A stretch of 64,000 nt of DNA from Hirudinaria manillensis (lineage: Eukaryota > Annelida > Clitellata > Hirudinida > Hirudinidae). Positions 43,678 to 56,345 of this stretch are shown here, piece after piece. A program made the translations under genes and the position numbers. Position 1 is the stretch's first letter. The number at the start of each line of letters is the position of its first letter. The stretch covers positions 2,918,501-2,982,500 of the forward strand of contig CM067535.1 in the NCBI GenBank assembly GCA_034509925.1. Reading direction: 5' to 3'. Below the pieces are notes generated by a model, which worked only from the letters and a program-made list of their open reading frames with translations, was not told where the DNA came from and searched no databases.

Positions 43678-46350
43678 ATAATGATCTGATTCTCCTTTAT
43701 ACATTGCTTTGAGAAGGTCAGAATTTGATTCAACTTGAACTGATTTAGAAAATATGTTAGTAAATGATATGTCAAATGTTTTTGAACAATTTATTTTAAA
43801 ATATAAATATGACATATCTTCCCTACAGCAGCCTTGTTCATCGGAATAATCTGGACAGTTGATAACGCCATCGCATCTTTCAAAAATAAAGATGCACCTG
43901 TTTCTTCTTAGGCATTTGAATTGATTTAATGAGCATTTTGTTCCTGAAAATAAAATTTATATCGATAAATAACGAAACGAAATTTTTTTTTTTTTAGAGT
44001 TTATGAGTTTATTGAAATAATTTAAATAAAATGAATCAAAATATATTAAATAAATTTATTGGCCGTCCATTATACAATTACTGCATGACTGCGATTCATC
44101 GTCTCCATGTGGACAATCTTCTGTTCCATCGCATAGAAAGTCCTTGTGTATGCAGCGGTCTTCATAACATTTAACTTCATGCTCACTACAATTCCCCGCA
44201 ACGCGGGACACTTTCACACCTGTAAAATTACAGTATTATCTAAACAAAATTACAATTTGCATTATAAATATTATGTTGATTCAGAATAATGAATAACCTT
44301 TAGGTTCGCCTTTTGAGTAAACGTGCACGTCACATAGCACCATCCATCTTGGTCTTGCCCCGGTAAACTTTCTAATCGTGACCGAACTTCCGAGATATGG
44401 CCTTTTACAAGTAATGTTTATTGCTCCTCCTAAAAGCAATTTTGATTTTAAATCTTGAACCAGTTTTTGGTCCAACATATACAGGACAAACTCACTTTCG
44501 CCAACTTTATCATGAGGGTATTCGGTATCACCGCATGTGTGTGTTTCATGGCGATCTTCCTCGTTTGAAACATATACGTACACGTGTTTTTTAGCAAATC
44601 GACCTAATAATGATGTTTTAATAACAAAAATATTTAGCAAAGAGTCTTTTAACGATTTCTAGATTTGACAAAATAATTCCCTCATGAGTCGAAGACATTT
44701 GGTAGTTGTAGTAATCCTGAGAGGTCATCATAGTATTAAGACGACATTAATTTCTAAGATAAACATCTTATGCAATTTATAATATTAAATGTAAAAGTAT
44801 ATATGGCATGCATTCCGAAGATTGGTAGGAATACCAGCAGAAAAAATAAATGTAGGTTTGAATTCAAACACAAAATAATTAAGTATGTTATGGATTATTC
44901 TATTGATTTTTTGGGATTCACTACTAATATCCAGCAAATCGTTACGAAAGCCAATCTAAACATACCTGTGGAATTTGCCAAAAAATATATGGTCACATTA
45001 GTAACATAATAACTATCATCAAGAAGCACTCTCCACCAGGCAAACTCATTGCTAAAAGATCTGATTATGGTACAAGTGTCCAAATTTCCGTCTACTGAAT
45101 ATTGAGATGTATTTTTGAAAAATACTCCACTTTGTTCTGTTGGTCTATGCAAAGCCAAATTCACTGAAAGCAATTCAAGAAATTTGTCAAGATATACTAA
45201 TAGGAAAGGGATTTTCTAAATATCAAACCTGTATTTAAAGCAGCATACAAACGAACTTCACATAGGACGAGCATGTTTCTTAGAGGTCCCCTGAACCTCT
45301 CAATCATAATAAATTTGACAAAATGAGGATTTTTGCAGGTTATATTATTATATCCGGCTAAAATAAAATTATAATATGAAAAACATACATTTTATGATAC
45401 TTTTATTATTATTGTGTACCTATAAAATTTATTCTTTTTGACATGTCATCATGTTATAATATATCATATAACAGATGATGAGAAAATTTTGGAACGTCTT
45501 CAATGTTACTTAACGTGAATTGAATTTTGTAGCTATTGTATTAAATTATGTATTTGGAACAAATTTCTGAACAATTTGAAGTAGCAGAAAAGATGACACA
45601 TGGTGATGCAGAAATGAATGTTATATTGAAATTCTTTAAATTATCATAAGTAATTCGTTAAATTATCTCGAGTTCAAATTTTAAATTCTTGGTACTTGTC
45701 AAATAAAACGATTGAAATAATAAATAGATAAACCACATAACAATAGATGCAGTAAATAAACTGTTAAATGAAATTATGCAACATCTAAGGATTCTGTGTA
45801 ACAATTATCTAAATGTAACTCAACATTCTAAATATTGATTGCACTCACTAGGATCACTAGTTGCTTTTATAAATGTGGCGCATAAGGAGTGATGGAGTCC
45901 ATCTTGTGTTCTTCCAGCATAGATATTCAGATTTTTGATGAAATCTCCATCTGGAAATAAAAGTCTTAAAACTAAATTTGAAATTGCAAAAGCAATTTTC
46001 TACCATGAAATTGTCAAAACAATATCTTAAAATATATTAACTGTCAACGTTCAGATATATTATAGTGTTACGTCTCATTTAATGCAGTAGTTACAATTTT
46101 ACAAACACGCATCAGATGCAACGAATATTTTAACATCCGTTATGTTATAAAAAGTGTCGAGTTCCAAAAGCCACCAAGAATTTTCTTCAAGTTCTGGTAC
46201 TGGATCGGTAATTGAACATGTCTCTGGGTTTCCATCGATTGCCAAGCTAGAATTATGGTTCAAGAAAGGACGGCTTTGAGACGTACTTGAGCGAATCAAA
46301 TTGACTGAAATTAAAAATCCAATAAAAGCATTTAAATGATGTACTTTCAT

Positions 46351-47579
46351 TTAAATTGATAAATTGAACGTGGTTTTTTTAAATCTATTTCTTTTGTTTT
46401 AAGACATTTGTTTGTTTATCATTATATTCTCTTTACCTTGAGATTGGACGAAAATTCAGTCTCAAGGGGGACATTTTGCAATTTTTTAAATATTTTTTTA
46501 TAAAAATGCAGTTGAAATTATTTCATGCCTGGCATACAATTTCTTTTAAATATCCATTACATATTTATAAATAGTTTATAATCATTCTATAATCATTATC
46601 ATATCCATTCTATATTTACATTTGGAGAGAAACTCTTTTATTTCGTATTAATTAAAATTAGATTGTTTTTATTAAATTAAATTTTTTTAAATTCAACTTT
46701 TATTTAAATTGTAAATTTGAAACCCACTCCGCACAACTGCTACGCTGTGGATTGACAGAATAATTACATAAAATTGACTCGAATACATATTTAAATTATA
46801 ATTATAATTAAAGAAATCCTGTCAGATCTGTGAGGCCAGCACATTTTTATTTTATAACTGCTAAAGGTTATTGTGAAGTTCTTATCTCGTTCATTAAAAT
46901 TGATGGATTACTCCTGATAAACCAACATTAATTCTGAATTATCACGTCTAGGAGAATATGTTTAATCCGCTGTAAATTATTAATGAAGAATCACTGCTTT
47001 TACCGGGATTTCAAAGAAGAAATGATCAGACCGATTTAATGGTTCCCAATCTAAATGCTATGTACATTAGTAGAGAAGAATATTATTTTTCAAATTATTG
47101 TATAACTAGCGTTGGCGATAATTACGAATCGTAATTCTTAATTTATTGTGCCACTACGACAACCCGAAACTATTGCAACCTCATATAATGGGATTGATTT
47201 CTCAGGACTCGCGAAAACAAATTTGCTAATACATCAAGCTTTCATAAAAATCTATTTAATCAATGTAATTTAATAACATTTTATTATTTCACCCAATTTA
47301 AGTCATTCGAACTTTATTTACTGCACATAAACATTCGTTTGCACTTTTGGTTTATTTTCTTTAGGTATATTTTCCGACATCTTTAAACGTTTTCATAAAT
47401 AAGGTTATTATGACATTGAGCAAAATGAATTAATTAAGATGACAATGTAACACCACATTACGATGTATGTGACTGGAATTATTATCGTTTTGCTAGCTCT
47501 GCCGATTTCATATGTTGTTGTCATTTCTTGTTGAAATACTAAAGGAAAATTAATTGTTAAGAAAAAAAAGGACAGTATT
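46351..47579. other. Upstream flank of gene III
   Basis: AT-rich noncoding; aligns with the flanks of genes II and IV. Contains the conserved block 46719-46758. Confidence 0.6.
46719..46758 (-). promoter_or_regulatory. Conserved upstream block, gene III
   Basis: Same CCCACTCCGCACAACTGCTA / CGCTGTGGATTGACA block, about 390 bp upstream of the ATG. Confidence 0.4.
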
Positions 47580-48286
47580 TGTATTCTCTAGATTTCCCTC
47601 AAAAGTAAACCGGAACCCATTGCCTGAGGAGGAGGAAGCAGAGGGTGTCTGCTGTAGTCGCACGTAGTGAAAAACCTGGCAACGTAGATGGCAGTGTTGT
47701 ATTAGTAGACAGTAAGTGGATGAACAGAGTTCCAATACCAAGGAGATCTTACTCAATCCATGAGGATTGACGAACAAAGCGATTCTATCAGTAATCATGG
47801 GTGCACACGTAGGAGGTTACATTCATGTACTGGAGTACATCTCAATCATCTTCTCCAAGGTCAAAGAGTCATCGCAATCGATACAATAGTAAATCGAGGT
47901 CGGGAAGCCATGACAGATGCATATCCGACAAATATGATGATAGGAGGAGAAGCAGTATAAGTTCCTTGTCAAAAAGGAAGAGGCATGCTGGTGATAAGAA
48001 GGGACCAATTGAGAAGTCAGCAAGACAGAAGAAAAGGTGTTAGTCATTCGACAGAGGCAAGTCGATGCTAGAGGAACACTCCCAAGAGAATGCCAAAGCC
48101 AGCGTTAAGATCCACACGCCATCGCAGTCCACATAAGTGTCTCTTAATTGACGCAAGCAAGAAGATCTGCAATTATGTATAAGGGGAGGTGTTGTGGATA
48201 ATGTAATAATATTGTAAGAATTTATTACTTAAGTTTATTACGATAATATTCAGAATTTATTTTAGGCTAGTGCAATGGCACATTCT
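47580..48286 (+). mobile_element. Family C relic C2, truncated at both ends
   Basis: Aligns with the second half of C1: NPLPEEEEAEG acidic stretch, RS-rich region, then the LTR start GTGTTGTGGATAATG near 48189, cut after about 96 bp. Stops and frameshifts break the ORF. It has no 5' LTR and no clear target duplication. Confidence 0.82.
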
Positions 48287-48977
48287 TGTTTGATGTATTA
48301 CTACTGACAAACCATATTTGAATTTGAATTGACGCTTTTAAAGTTTTTTTTTTATTTCTATAAGATTGACATTATTCTCTTTATTTCGATATAATATTTA
48401 ATGGTTATTTCTAACATTTTGATTGGCAATATATATTATTTACATATGAAATATGAAATCAATTACATCTTCTGAATTACAGATATTCATTGGGAAGACC
48501 AAATCAATTTTAAAATTTTTATTTGTGCTTGCTTCAATTAATTTTTATATTCATTCATTAGAATGATGTATTTTTGTTGATAAATCCATATTAATCTCGA
48601 ATTATCTCTTCCAAAGAAATGTTGATGCCAGAAGTTATCATGACCTTTTGACTTGACAAAGTGCTTAGCCTAATCGATATTTACTGGACCATCACAGTGT
48701 TATTTATTTGAATTTATATTAGTTATTACTCGGTGACAGTTTGATGTATTTTTATAGGAATAGTTGACATAGAATCATAATATTAATAATTAAAATGAGC
48801 TGGTGCTAAAGTTTAAGATAAGTTTATTTTATTGTACGAATTACATGGAAAAAAATAAAATAAAACTGACAAAATAGTCCAATTTCAATGACTTTGTAAT
48901 AATAGAAAATAAATAAATTTTAGTTTGTCAAAATAGAATCTTCAATTATCTGCTTCGAGTTTTATATTATAGTATAT
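48287..48977. other. Intergenic AT-rich region
   Basis: Noncoding. Part (about 48575-48670) aligns with 61765-61860, so it belongs to the duplicated array backbone. Nothing else seen. Confidence 0.5.
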
Positions 48978-50028
48978 TGTAATAACCCGGGGTCCTCAAA
49001 CTAAATATGGAAGGTCAGGTTTATTGAAAGTGTTCAGATGCCTTGGAAGATGTACAATGCTCAAATGTCTAAGTCTTGAAATCTGCTGTTTCTCTAACTC
49101 TCGCTCTGTTTTCCGAGATAAATCTATTTGTCGAGGTTCATAACCAAAGAGTCTGAATAGTAATTAATTATTTAATTAATTATTTTTCAATTATCTGGAT
49201 CCAGGGATCCAACAATATAATATCTGTTGATGATGACCAGGATGACGATAGTGATAATGATGATAACTTGATGGTCATGAAGAATAAAAGAGTCAGCTTT
49301 GTTTTTAATCGAAGAGCGAATTGATGGCTGAGCTGTCGAGAAACACATTTTAAAACTGCCAATGACCCTTTTTCCAGAGTTCCTCTTCTAGTTCCTTGCA
49401 ACAAGGAAGTACCAATTTGTTCTCCTCCTTCTTGGAATAGTTTTCACTCGAAACCAGCGGGGTATCCCGACACGGAATCGCTGTGTCTTCCAGAATCCCA
49501 AAACCTCTCTTCCACTCATCTCTGCTCTTCTTCAGAAATTGACTAAACTCATCCATTTTCTATAAAATCGATCCTCGAGTTCGTATTCCTCCGAGTCATG
49601 GCCATTCTCTACCAGCCATGCCCCAAGTCGTTCCCGTATCTCAGCCTTCGTACCTTTCCAATCCAGGCCTCGATCACTCAATTCTTGTCTCAATTGAGGC
49701 ATGTACAATTCATCCAAGATCAACGTCATCCTTCACTATTTCAAATTATCAAGCATTTACCTTTGTTACTCTTGGACACTCTTTTAACTCTAAATCTCAC
49801 TCCTAACACCAATGTAATAACCCGGGGTCCTCAAACTAATTGGGAAAGGTCAGGTTTATTGAAAGTGTTCAGATGGCTTGGAAGATATACAACGCTCAAT
49901 TGTCTACGTTTGTCGAGGTTCACAACCAAAAACTCTGAATAGACCCTGAACATGAATTAATTATTAAATTAATTAATTATCAATATAATTTAATTATTCA
50001 TTAATTATCCGGATCCAGGGATCCAAAA
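48978..50028 (-). mobile_element. Family B element B3, with foreign segment inside
   Basis: Left LTR 48978-49214 (237 bp, deleted) and right LTR 49813-50028 share the outer ATAT duplication (48974-48977, 50029-50032). The primer site beside the right LTR is mutated (CTCCTAACACC). The internal region keeps the SAP head but lacks the usual C-terminal part and purine tract; 49215-49360 is unrelated sequence. It lies downstream of gene IV. Confidence 0.8.
49350..49729 (-). pseudogene. B3 SAP-domain gag-like fragment
   Basis: The frame 49532-49729 carries the SAP-like head (LYMPQLRQELSDRGLDWKG; GAWLVENGHDSEEYEL). A frameshift leads into 49350-49556, with acidic sequence similar to B2. The downstream half of the ORF is missing. 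Confidence 0.75.
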
Positions 50029-53000
50029 ATATTCAAGTTAATTATAGCATTTTTCTTGCAATAGTATAATACCTTAAATATAATTACACATTGCAATGTT
50101 ACATATTATTATAAAATATGTTAAAAGATCGAATTGATGTTTTATGCAAGCACCATTGATTTCAGTTTGTATTGCCAATTCCTGTTGGAAAACTAATAAA
50201 ATCGAAAACTCTTGTTAGTAATTCAACATTAATCATGAATTTACATTAAAATAACCTTTATAAATGAAATCCAAATATGGATCCACTTTGGTGAACAAGC
50301 TCATCGAGCAACGTATGCCTGATTTATCATAAATGGAAAATGTTATTATACCAATTAATGTCCATATTCTGCGATCATTTTTGCAGACGTAAGGTCCACC
50401 ACCGTCTCCCTGAAATGGAATAATGAATTGATCCAATCAACAGTTCTACATATAGATTATATTCAAGTAAAACCTTGCAGATATTTATTCCACCTTTTGT
50501 CGGAGATGGTCCAGCACAAAATGTCTCAGGTGATACAAATTGCAAAAAATTTTCAGGTTCTCGGGAATGCATAATTGAAAATTCATTTAAACATTGCTCG
50601 TCACTAAATATGTTTAGTCTTCCTTCTTGCAAATATTTAGGTCTGGAACCATCTGCAAATTGTAAATGTTGAATGTTGTTTTTTTTTTTTAAATTTTACC
50701 AATTTATTATTTACTTCAAATCTTGAAATAATTCATATGCAAATAGAAAATTATATATTGTTATAATTTTTTTTCTAGAACTGATAGATATAGAATTTCT
50801 CGACGTAAACTTGTTTATACGTACTTCTGTCAATATATCCAAATCCAGTCGCTAAGCAATATCGATAAGACGTAATCAATTCCATGTCTAATTTTCCTCT
50901 GGGCAAACACACTGGCCTCACATATTTAGAATAGGTTATCGGTGACTTAAGTCTGAGTAATGCTAAGTCGTCAAAAGAATCCTCCAGATGTATATCAAAT
51001 CTCGGGTGAATAATGACATGGGAAGTAGGAAATTTTTTTGCATTGGGATCGTTTCGAATATTTGTGCCAATCATAACGTCAATTTCATAGTCCAAGCTTG
51101 AAGGATATCTATATCTTGAACAATAAGTCAAAACAATTTGAAAAACATATAATTGTTCCTTCAAAAAGAAATTCTAATTGCATTAATTAGTTTAATAAAA
51201 TATTTTCATTTTAAAACTCTATTGTTGGAACGGTTATATTTTAGTTACGCTAGAATCATGACCATATTCCTTCAAGATAAAAAAACGTATATTTATTACA
51301 TAACGCAATGAGCCGAAGTAAGTATCCAATTTTCCTTTATAATACTTCCTCCGCATCGATATTCTCCGTCTACTAATACTTGAGCATGCCACGGCCAGGC
51401 ACCGTATTTTGATTGTAGTCCTTTAATAATGTAAGGTTCAAAATCGGCGTCAGGTAATCCACGTGTACCGCAAATGTTTTCAGATTCTGAGGGTCAAAAT
51501 ATATGAAACTATGAAGATTTGCAAATTGCACAAATACAAATTGTAAAGTTAGTTCAATATTACTAATTTAAAATAATTGATTTGAAAACGAGTATATAAC
51601 AGCATTCATTAAATAATTATCCATTTACATACCAGTTTTACTTATAGGCTCGCAATGAAGCTTAATTACTAGACCAGATGAGCATCGTGAACTTAAAAAG
51701 ATTAAATAATAAAAGAATTATTCAGAGTTTATTGAAAATCTCTAAAATAAATATAAAAACGTTAACATAGTATTCAAATATCTCATAAATGGTAAATCTT
51801 TTTCTTCAATTTTCCTTTTAAAAAGAAATTTTTGCATTCTGTTTGACATTGGCTCCAAAGAAAAGTTTGAATAATATCTGATATTACAAATAAAAAATAT
51901 TATTATGTGAGGCAGGTTTTTAAAATGAATGTTAAATGTTATTAACTATTTTTTTATTGTTGCAAAAGTTCCTAAGTAAACAAAGGAATAATTTATGATA
52001 TCAGACTTTGTAATATTAAAATAAAATGCAGGAATTTCGATGGACCCCTAGTAGACAATTATTGAAAATATTTCATGGTACCAGAATTTGTAATATTAAT
52101 GGGAAAAGCAACGTTTGTTCAAATTTGCTCAATATCGTTTTAAACAATTAAAATATCATATAATATTAAGTGATAGTTGCAGTCAAATTGATTGAATTGT
52201 ATTTGTTAAACCAAAATAAAGATTATCGGCACCTGCCAAGTCTAGCACAAACATCAATACTCTCCTTTACTTTCCAACCTCGAGAGCAAATGTAATGATC
52301 TGACTCTCCCTTATATGTTGCTTTGAGAAGGTCAGTTTTTAATTCAAGTTCAACTGAATTAGGAAAACGTGTTAGTAAATGATATCGCATTTGTTTTTGA
52401 ACATTTTGCTTTAAAATATAAATATGATGTAACTTCCCTACAGCAGCCTTGTTCATCGGAATAATCTGGACAGTTGAAAAAGCCATCACATCTACTTCTA
52501 TAATCGACGCAATGGTCTCGTCTTACGCATTTAAACTGACCTTCTAAGCAAAATTTTTCTGGAAACAATTGTATTTCGATAACATTAATCTTGAACACCA
52601 ATCGCGTACCAAATTAAATATTTATTAAATAATTCTAAATGCCAATGCTTATAAAATTACTGCATGTCTGTGCTTCATCGTCTCCTTGTGGACAATCATC
52701 GATTCCATCGCATAAAAAGTCTTTGTGTATGCAGCGGTCTTCATAACATTTAAATTCATAATCACTACAATTCCCCACTCGGGACTCGTTCATACCTGTA
52801 AAATTACAGTATTATCTAAACAAAATTACATCTTGCATTATAAATGTATTTCATAATTATTATGTTGATTCAGAATAGTGATTAACCTTTCGGTTCGTCT
52901 TTTGAGTAAACGTGAACGTCACATAGCACCATCCATTTTGGCCTTGCCCCGTTAAACTTTCTAATCGTGACCGAACTTCCAAGCATTGGCCTTAAACAAG

Positions 53001-53315
53001 TGATGTTTATTGCTCCTCCTAAAAACAATTTTGATTTTAAATCTTGAATCAGTCTTTGGTCTAACACATACAGAACAAACTCACTTTCGCCAACGGTGCT
53101 ATTTAAGGTATCACCGCATTTGAGTGTTTCATACCGATCTTCCTCGTTTGATACATATACATGAACGTGTTTTTTAGCAAATTCACCTAATAATGATGTT
53201 TTAATAACAACAATAATTAGCAAGGAGTCTTTTAACGATTTATAGATTTGTCATAATAATTCCCTCATAACTCGAAGAAATTGGTAATTGCAGTAAACCT
53301 GAGAGGTTATTATAG

Positions 53316-53562
53316 TGTTATAACTAGGGGTTCGCAATTAACTGATGGGAGGTTTAGACTTTTATTGAAGGTGTTCAGTTAACGTAACTGATGGCTAGAA
53401 GTTATGAACTTAGACTGAAGTATTGAAGCGCGCCCTAACTATTAGGTTCAGGATTAGTCCTTATAATTAAAAGATTCTGAATATTAATGTGCTTAATTAT
53501 GAAATTAATTAATCGCATTTTAACTAATTTTTCTTTAATTATCTAGGACCAAGGTTACAGCA
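53316..53562 (-). repeat. Family D solo LTR in intron 4 of gene IV
   Basis: 247 bp, TGTTATAACT...AGGTTACAGCA, flanked by ATAG (53312-53315, 53563-53566). The sister introns of genes I-III carry the empty site ATCATAG(T/A)ATTAA. It resembles the family B LTR in layout (TTTATTGAAGG, TAATTAATCG) but is clearly diverged. Confidence 0.8.
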
Positions 53563-54223
53563 ATAGTATTAAAACTACATTAATATGAAAGATATATTTC
53601 TTAAACAATTTGTAATGTTAAATGAAAAAGTGGCTTTCCAAATATTGCTAGGAGTAGCAGCAGAAAAACTAAATGTAGGTTTGAATCCAGACATAAAATA
53701 ATTAGTTATGTTACGGATTATTCTTTTGATTTTTTTGGGGCTCAATACTAATATCCAGCAAATCGTTACGAAAATCCATCTAAACATACCTGTTGAATTT
53801 GCCAAAAAATAAATGTTGACATTAGTAACATAATAACTATCATCAAGAAGAACTCTCCACCAGGGTAACTCATTGACAAAAGAATTCATTATGGTACAAG
53901 TGTCCAAATTTCCGTCTACTGAATATTGAGATGTCTTTCGGAAAAATACTCCACTATGTCTGGTTGGTCTATGCAAAGCCAAATTCACTGAAAGCAATTT
54001 AAAATATTTGTCAATTTAGACTGTTAGGAAAGAGATCTTATACATATCTATCAAACCTGTATTTAATGCAGCGTACAAACGAACTTCACAAAGAACGAGC
54101 ATGCCCCTTAGAGGTCCCCTAAACCTCTCAATCAGAACAAATTGGACAAAATGAGGATTTTTGCAGGTTACTTTAATATATCCAGCTAAAATAAAATTAA
54201 AATACGAAAAACATGCATTATAT

Positions 54224-54519
54224 TGTAATAACCCTGAGTCCTCAAACTAATTATAGAAGGTCAGATTTATTGAAAGTGTTCAGATGGCTTGGAGGATGTA
54301 CAATGCTCAATTGTCTAATTGGAATCTTCTGTTTCTATTACTCTCGCTCTGCTTTTCGAGATAAATCTATTTGTCTACATTCATAACCAAACACTCTGAA
54401 TAGTACCAATTAATTAATTCTCAAATTATATTGCCACTCAATTTAATTAATTACTAAATTAATTAATCAGCAATATAATTTTAATTATTCTTTAATTATC
54501 TGGATCCAGGGATCCAACA
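54224..54519 (-). repeat. Family B solo LTR directly beside B4
   Basis: 296 bp, flanked by ATAT on both sides (54220-54223, 54520-54523). The right-hand ATAT is also the left duplication of B4. Confidence 0.88.
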
Positions 54520-54523
54520 ATAT

Positions 54524-56345
54524 TGTAATAACCCGGGGTCCTCAAACTAATTATAGAAGGTCAGGTTTATTGAAAGTTGTCAGATGGCTTGGAAGATGTA
54601 CAATGCTCGAATGTCTAAGTCTGGAAATCTGCTGTTTCTATTACTCTCGCTCTACTTTCCGAGATAAATCCATTTGTCAAGGTACATAACCAAAGAGTCT
54701 GAATAGCACCAATTAATTAATTCTCAAATTATATTGCCACTAAATTTAATTAATTATTAAATTAATTAATCGGCAATATAATTTTAACTATTCTTCAATT
54801 TATTGGATCTAGGGATCCAACACTGCCCCCTCCTTAAATCTGTTCGTCCCGAACAGACATCTATTCCCATTTTCATTTTTACTCTCGGAATAGGATCCGA
54901 TCTTCCAACAATCTCATGGCTGCAAATCCCAGATCCATTTGCTTTGCCATCTTCTGGGATTTCTGTTTTCCCCCTTTTACTTCTGCGTCCCGCAAGTTTC
55001 AGTCGCGGAACATCGCCATTTCTATGCTCACCCTCCTGCTCCACGATGTCGCCAGATCTCAGACTCTCTACAGGATCACCTGCTCCATTTTCCTTGCTAG
55101 GCACTCTCCCGAAATCCCGAGCACTCCCTTCTGTTATTTACAATGGAGCCGAAACATCAGCTGGTAAATCCATGGGCTGTTCTGTACACTCTACTTGTTC
55201 CACCATCAAATCCGCTCGCTCCACAGGCAACTCCACGTGACTCATCAGTAACTCCTCGGGCTGCACCAACAACTCCATATGATCCACCGACAATCCCACA
55301 GGCTCCTCCGAAAGTTCCACTTGCTCCACTAAAACCTCTTTGTGCTCTCTGGGCCCTGCTGACGACTCGACCTGATCTGATAACTCTATGGGCGCCAACG
55401 TCGAGTTCTCTAAGTCTGCCATCACGCACAGAGTTTCTGGAGACACGCACGCACTGTGGTTGGATGTGCCTTCTAATGACTCCATCCCAATGCTGCCAGA
55501 AACGGTACTTGGAACATCAGAACTCTTCTCAGTAGAGTTTTCACCAGAAACCAAAGAGGCATCCTGACGCGGAACCGCTGTGCCTTTCAAATCGCGCCTA
55601 ATAATCCTCCTAGAGTCCTCTGCTAACTTTCTCCGAAACTTACTATATTCGGACTCGAATTCAAAAGAACCAACAGGACTCTTCTCGGTAGAGTTTTCAC
55701 CCGAAACCAGCAAGACATCCTGACATGGAATCGCTGTGTTTTTCAAATCGCCCCTAATAATCCTCCTAGAGTCCTCTGCTAACTCTCTCAGCAACTTACT
55801 ATATCGAGACTCGAATTCGTATTCCTCCGGGTCATGGCCATTCTCTGTCAGCCATGCCCCAAGTCGCTCCCGTATCTCAGCTTTCGTGCCTGTCGAATCC
55901 AGGCCACGATCTCTCAATTCTTGTCTCAATCGAGGCACGTACAATTCATCCAAGTACTTCGGCATCCTTCACTTTTCAACTAAACAAGCTTCTACCTTGG
56001 TTACTTTTGGACACCCTTTAACTCTAAATCCCACTCCTGACACCAATGTAATAACCCGGGGTCCTCAAACTAATTATAGAAGGTCAGGTTTATTGAAAGT
56101 TGTCAGATGGCTTGGAAGATGTACAATGCTCGAATGTCTAAGTATTGAAATCTGCTGTTTCTATTACTCTCGCTCTACTTTCCGAGATAAATCCATTTGT
56201 CAAGGTACATAACCAAAGAGTCTGAATAGCACCAATTAATTAATTCTCAAATTATATTGCCACTAAATTTAATTAATTATTAAATTAATTAATCGGCAAC
56301 ATAATTTTAATTATTCTTCAATTTATTGGATTTAGGGATCCAACA
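54524..56345 (-). mobile_element. Family B element B4
   Basis: LTRs at 54524-54822 and 56047-56345 (299 bp each) differ at only a few bases. ATAT duplication at 54520-54523 and 56346-56349. Same layout as B2: hairpin 54840-54856 and purine tract at the left, tRNA-Leu-type primer site at the right. In intron 2 of gene IV. Confidence 0.92.
54784..55965 (-). pseudogene. B4 SAP-domain gag-like ORF with a premature stop
   Basis: The frame from 55965 encodes the SAP head (LYVPRLRQELRDRGLDSTG) and a duplicated KSPVGSFEFES segment, and ends at TAA near 55138 where B2 has an intact codon (APLEIT in B2). The rest continues in the same frame at 54784-55104 (SKRGKTEIPEDGKANGSGIC; GRTDLRRG). It is one nonsense change away from the B2 form. 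Confidence 0.78.

Larger units (their letters stand above)
36139..46350 (-). pseudogene. Gene III: same protease family, exon 8 interrupted by a Ty3 element
   Basis: Exons: 46107-46350, 45849-45950, 45229-45357, 44966-45163, 44298-44603, 44082-44219, then exon 8 split as 43682-43943 and 38128-38190, then 37608-37718, 37471-37529, 37157-37343, 36683-36957, 36380-36558, 36139-36312. It has a signal peptide, two F5/8C domains, two LDLa modules (no short LDLa exon), an SRCR and a full S1 triad (TSAHC, YHDIALLRL, GDSGGP). Every exon is open and all phases match. The only visible lesion is the Ty3 insertion 38191-43677 inside exon 8; removing it and one ATAA leaves a 325-bp exon, the same length as in genes I and II. 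The lesion therefore looks recent. The allele may still be intact in other individuals. Confidence 0.82.

Noticed and set aside
55143-55535. Proline-rich plus-strand ORFs opposite the family B ORF
   Set aside because: They mirror the repeated acidic codons of the minus-strand ORF; no start or domain.
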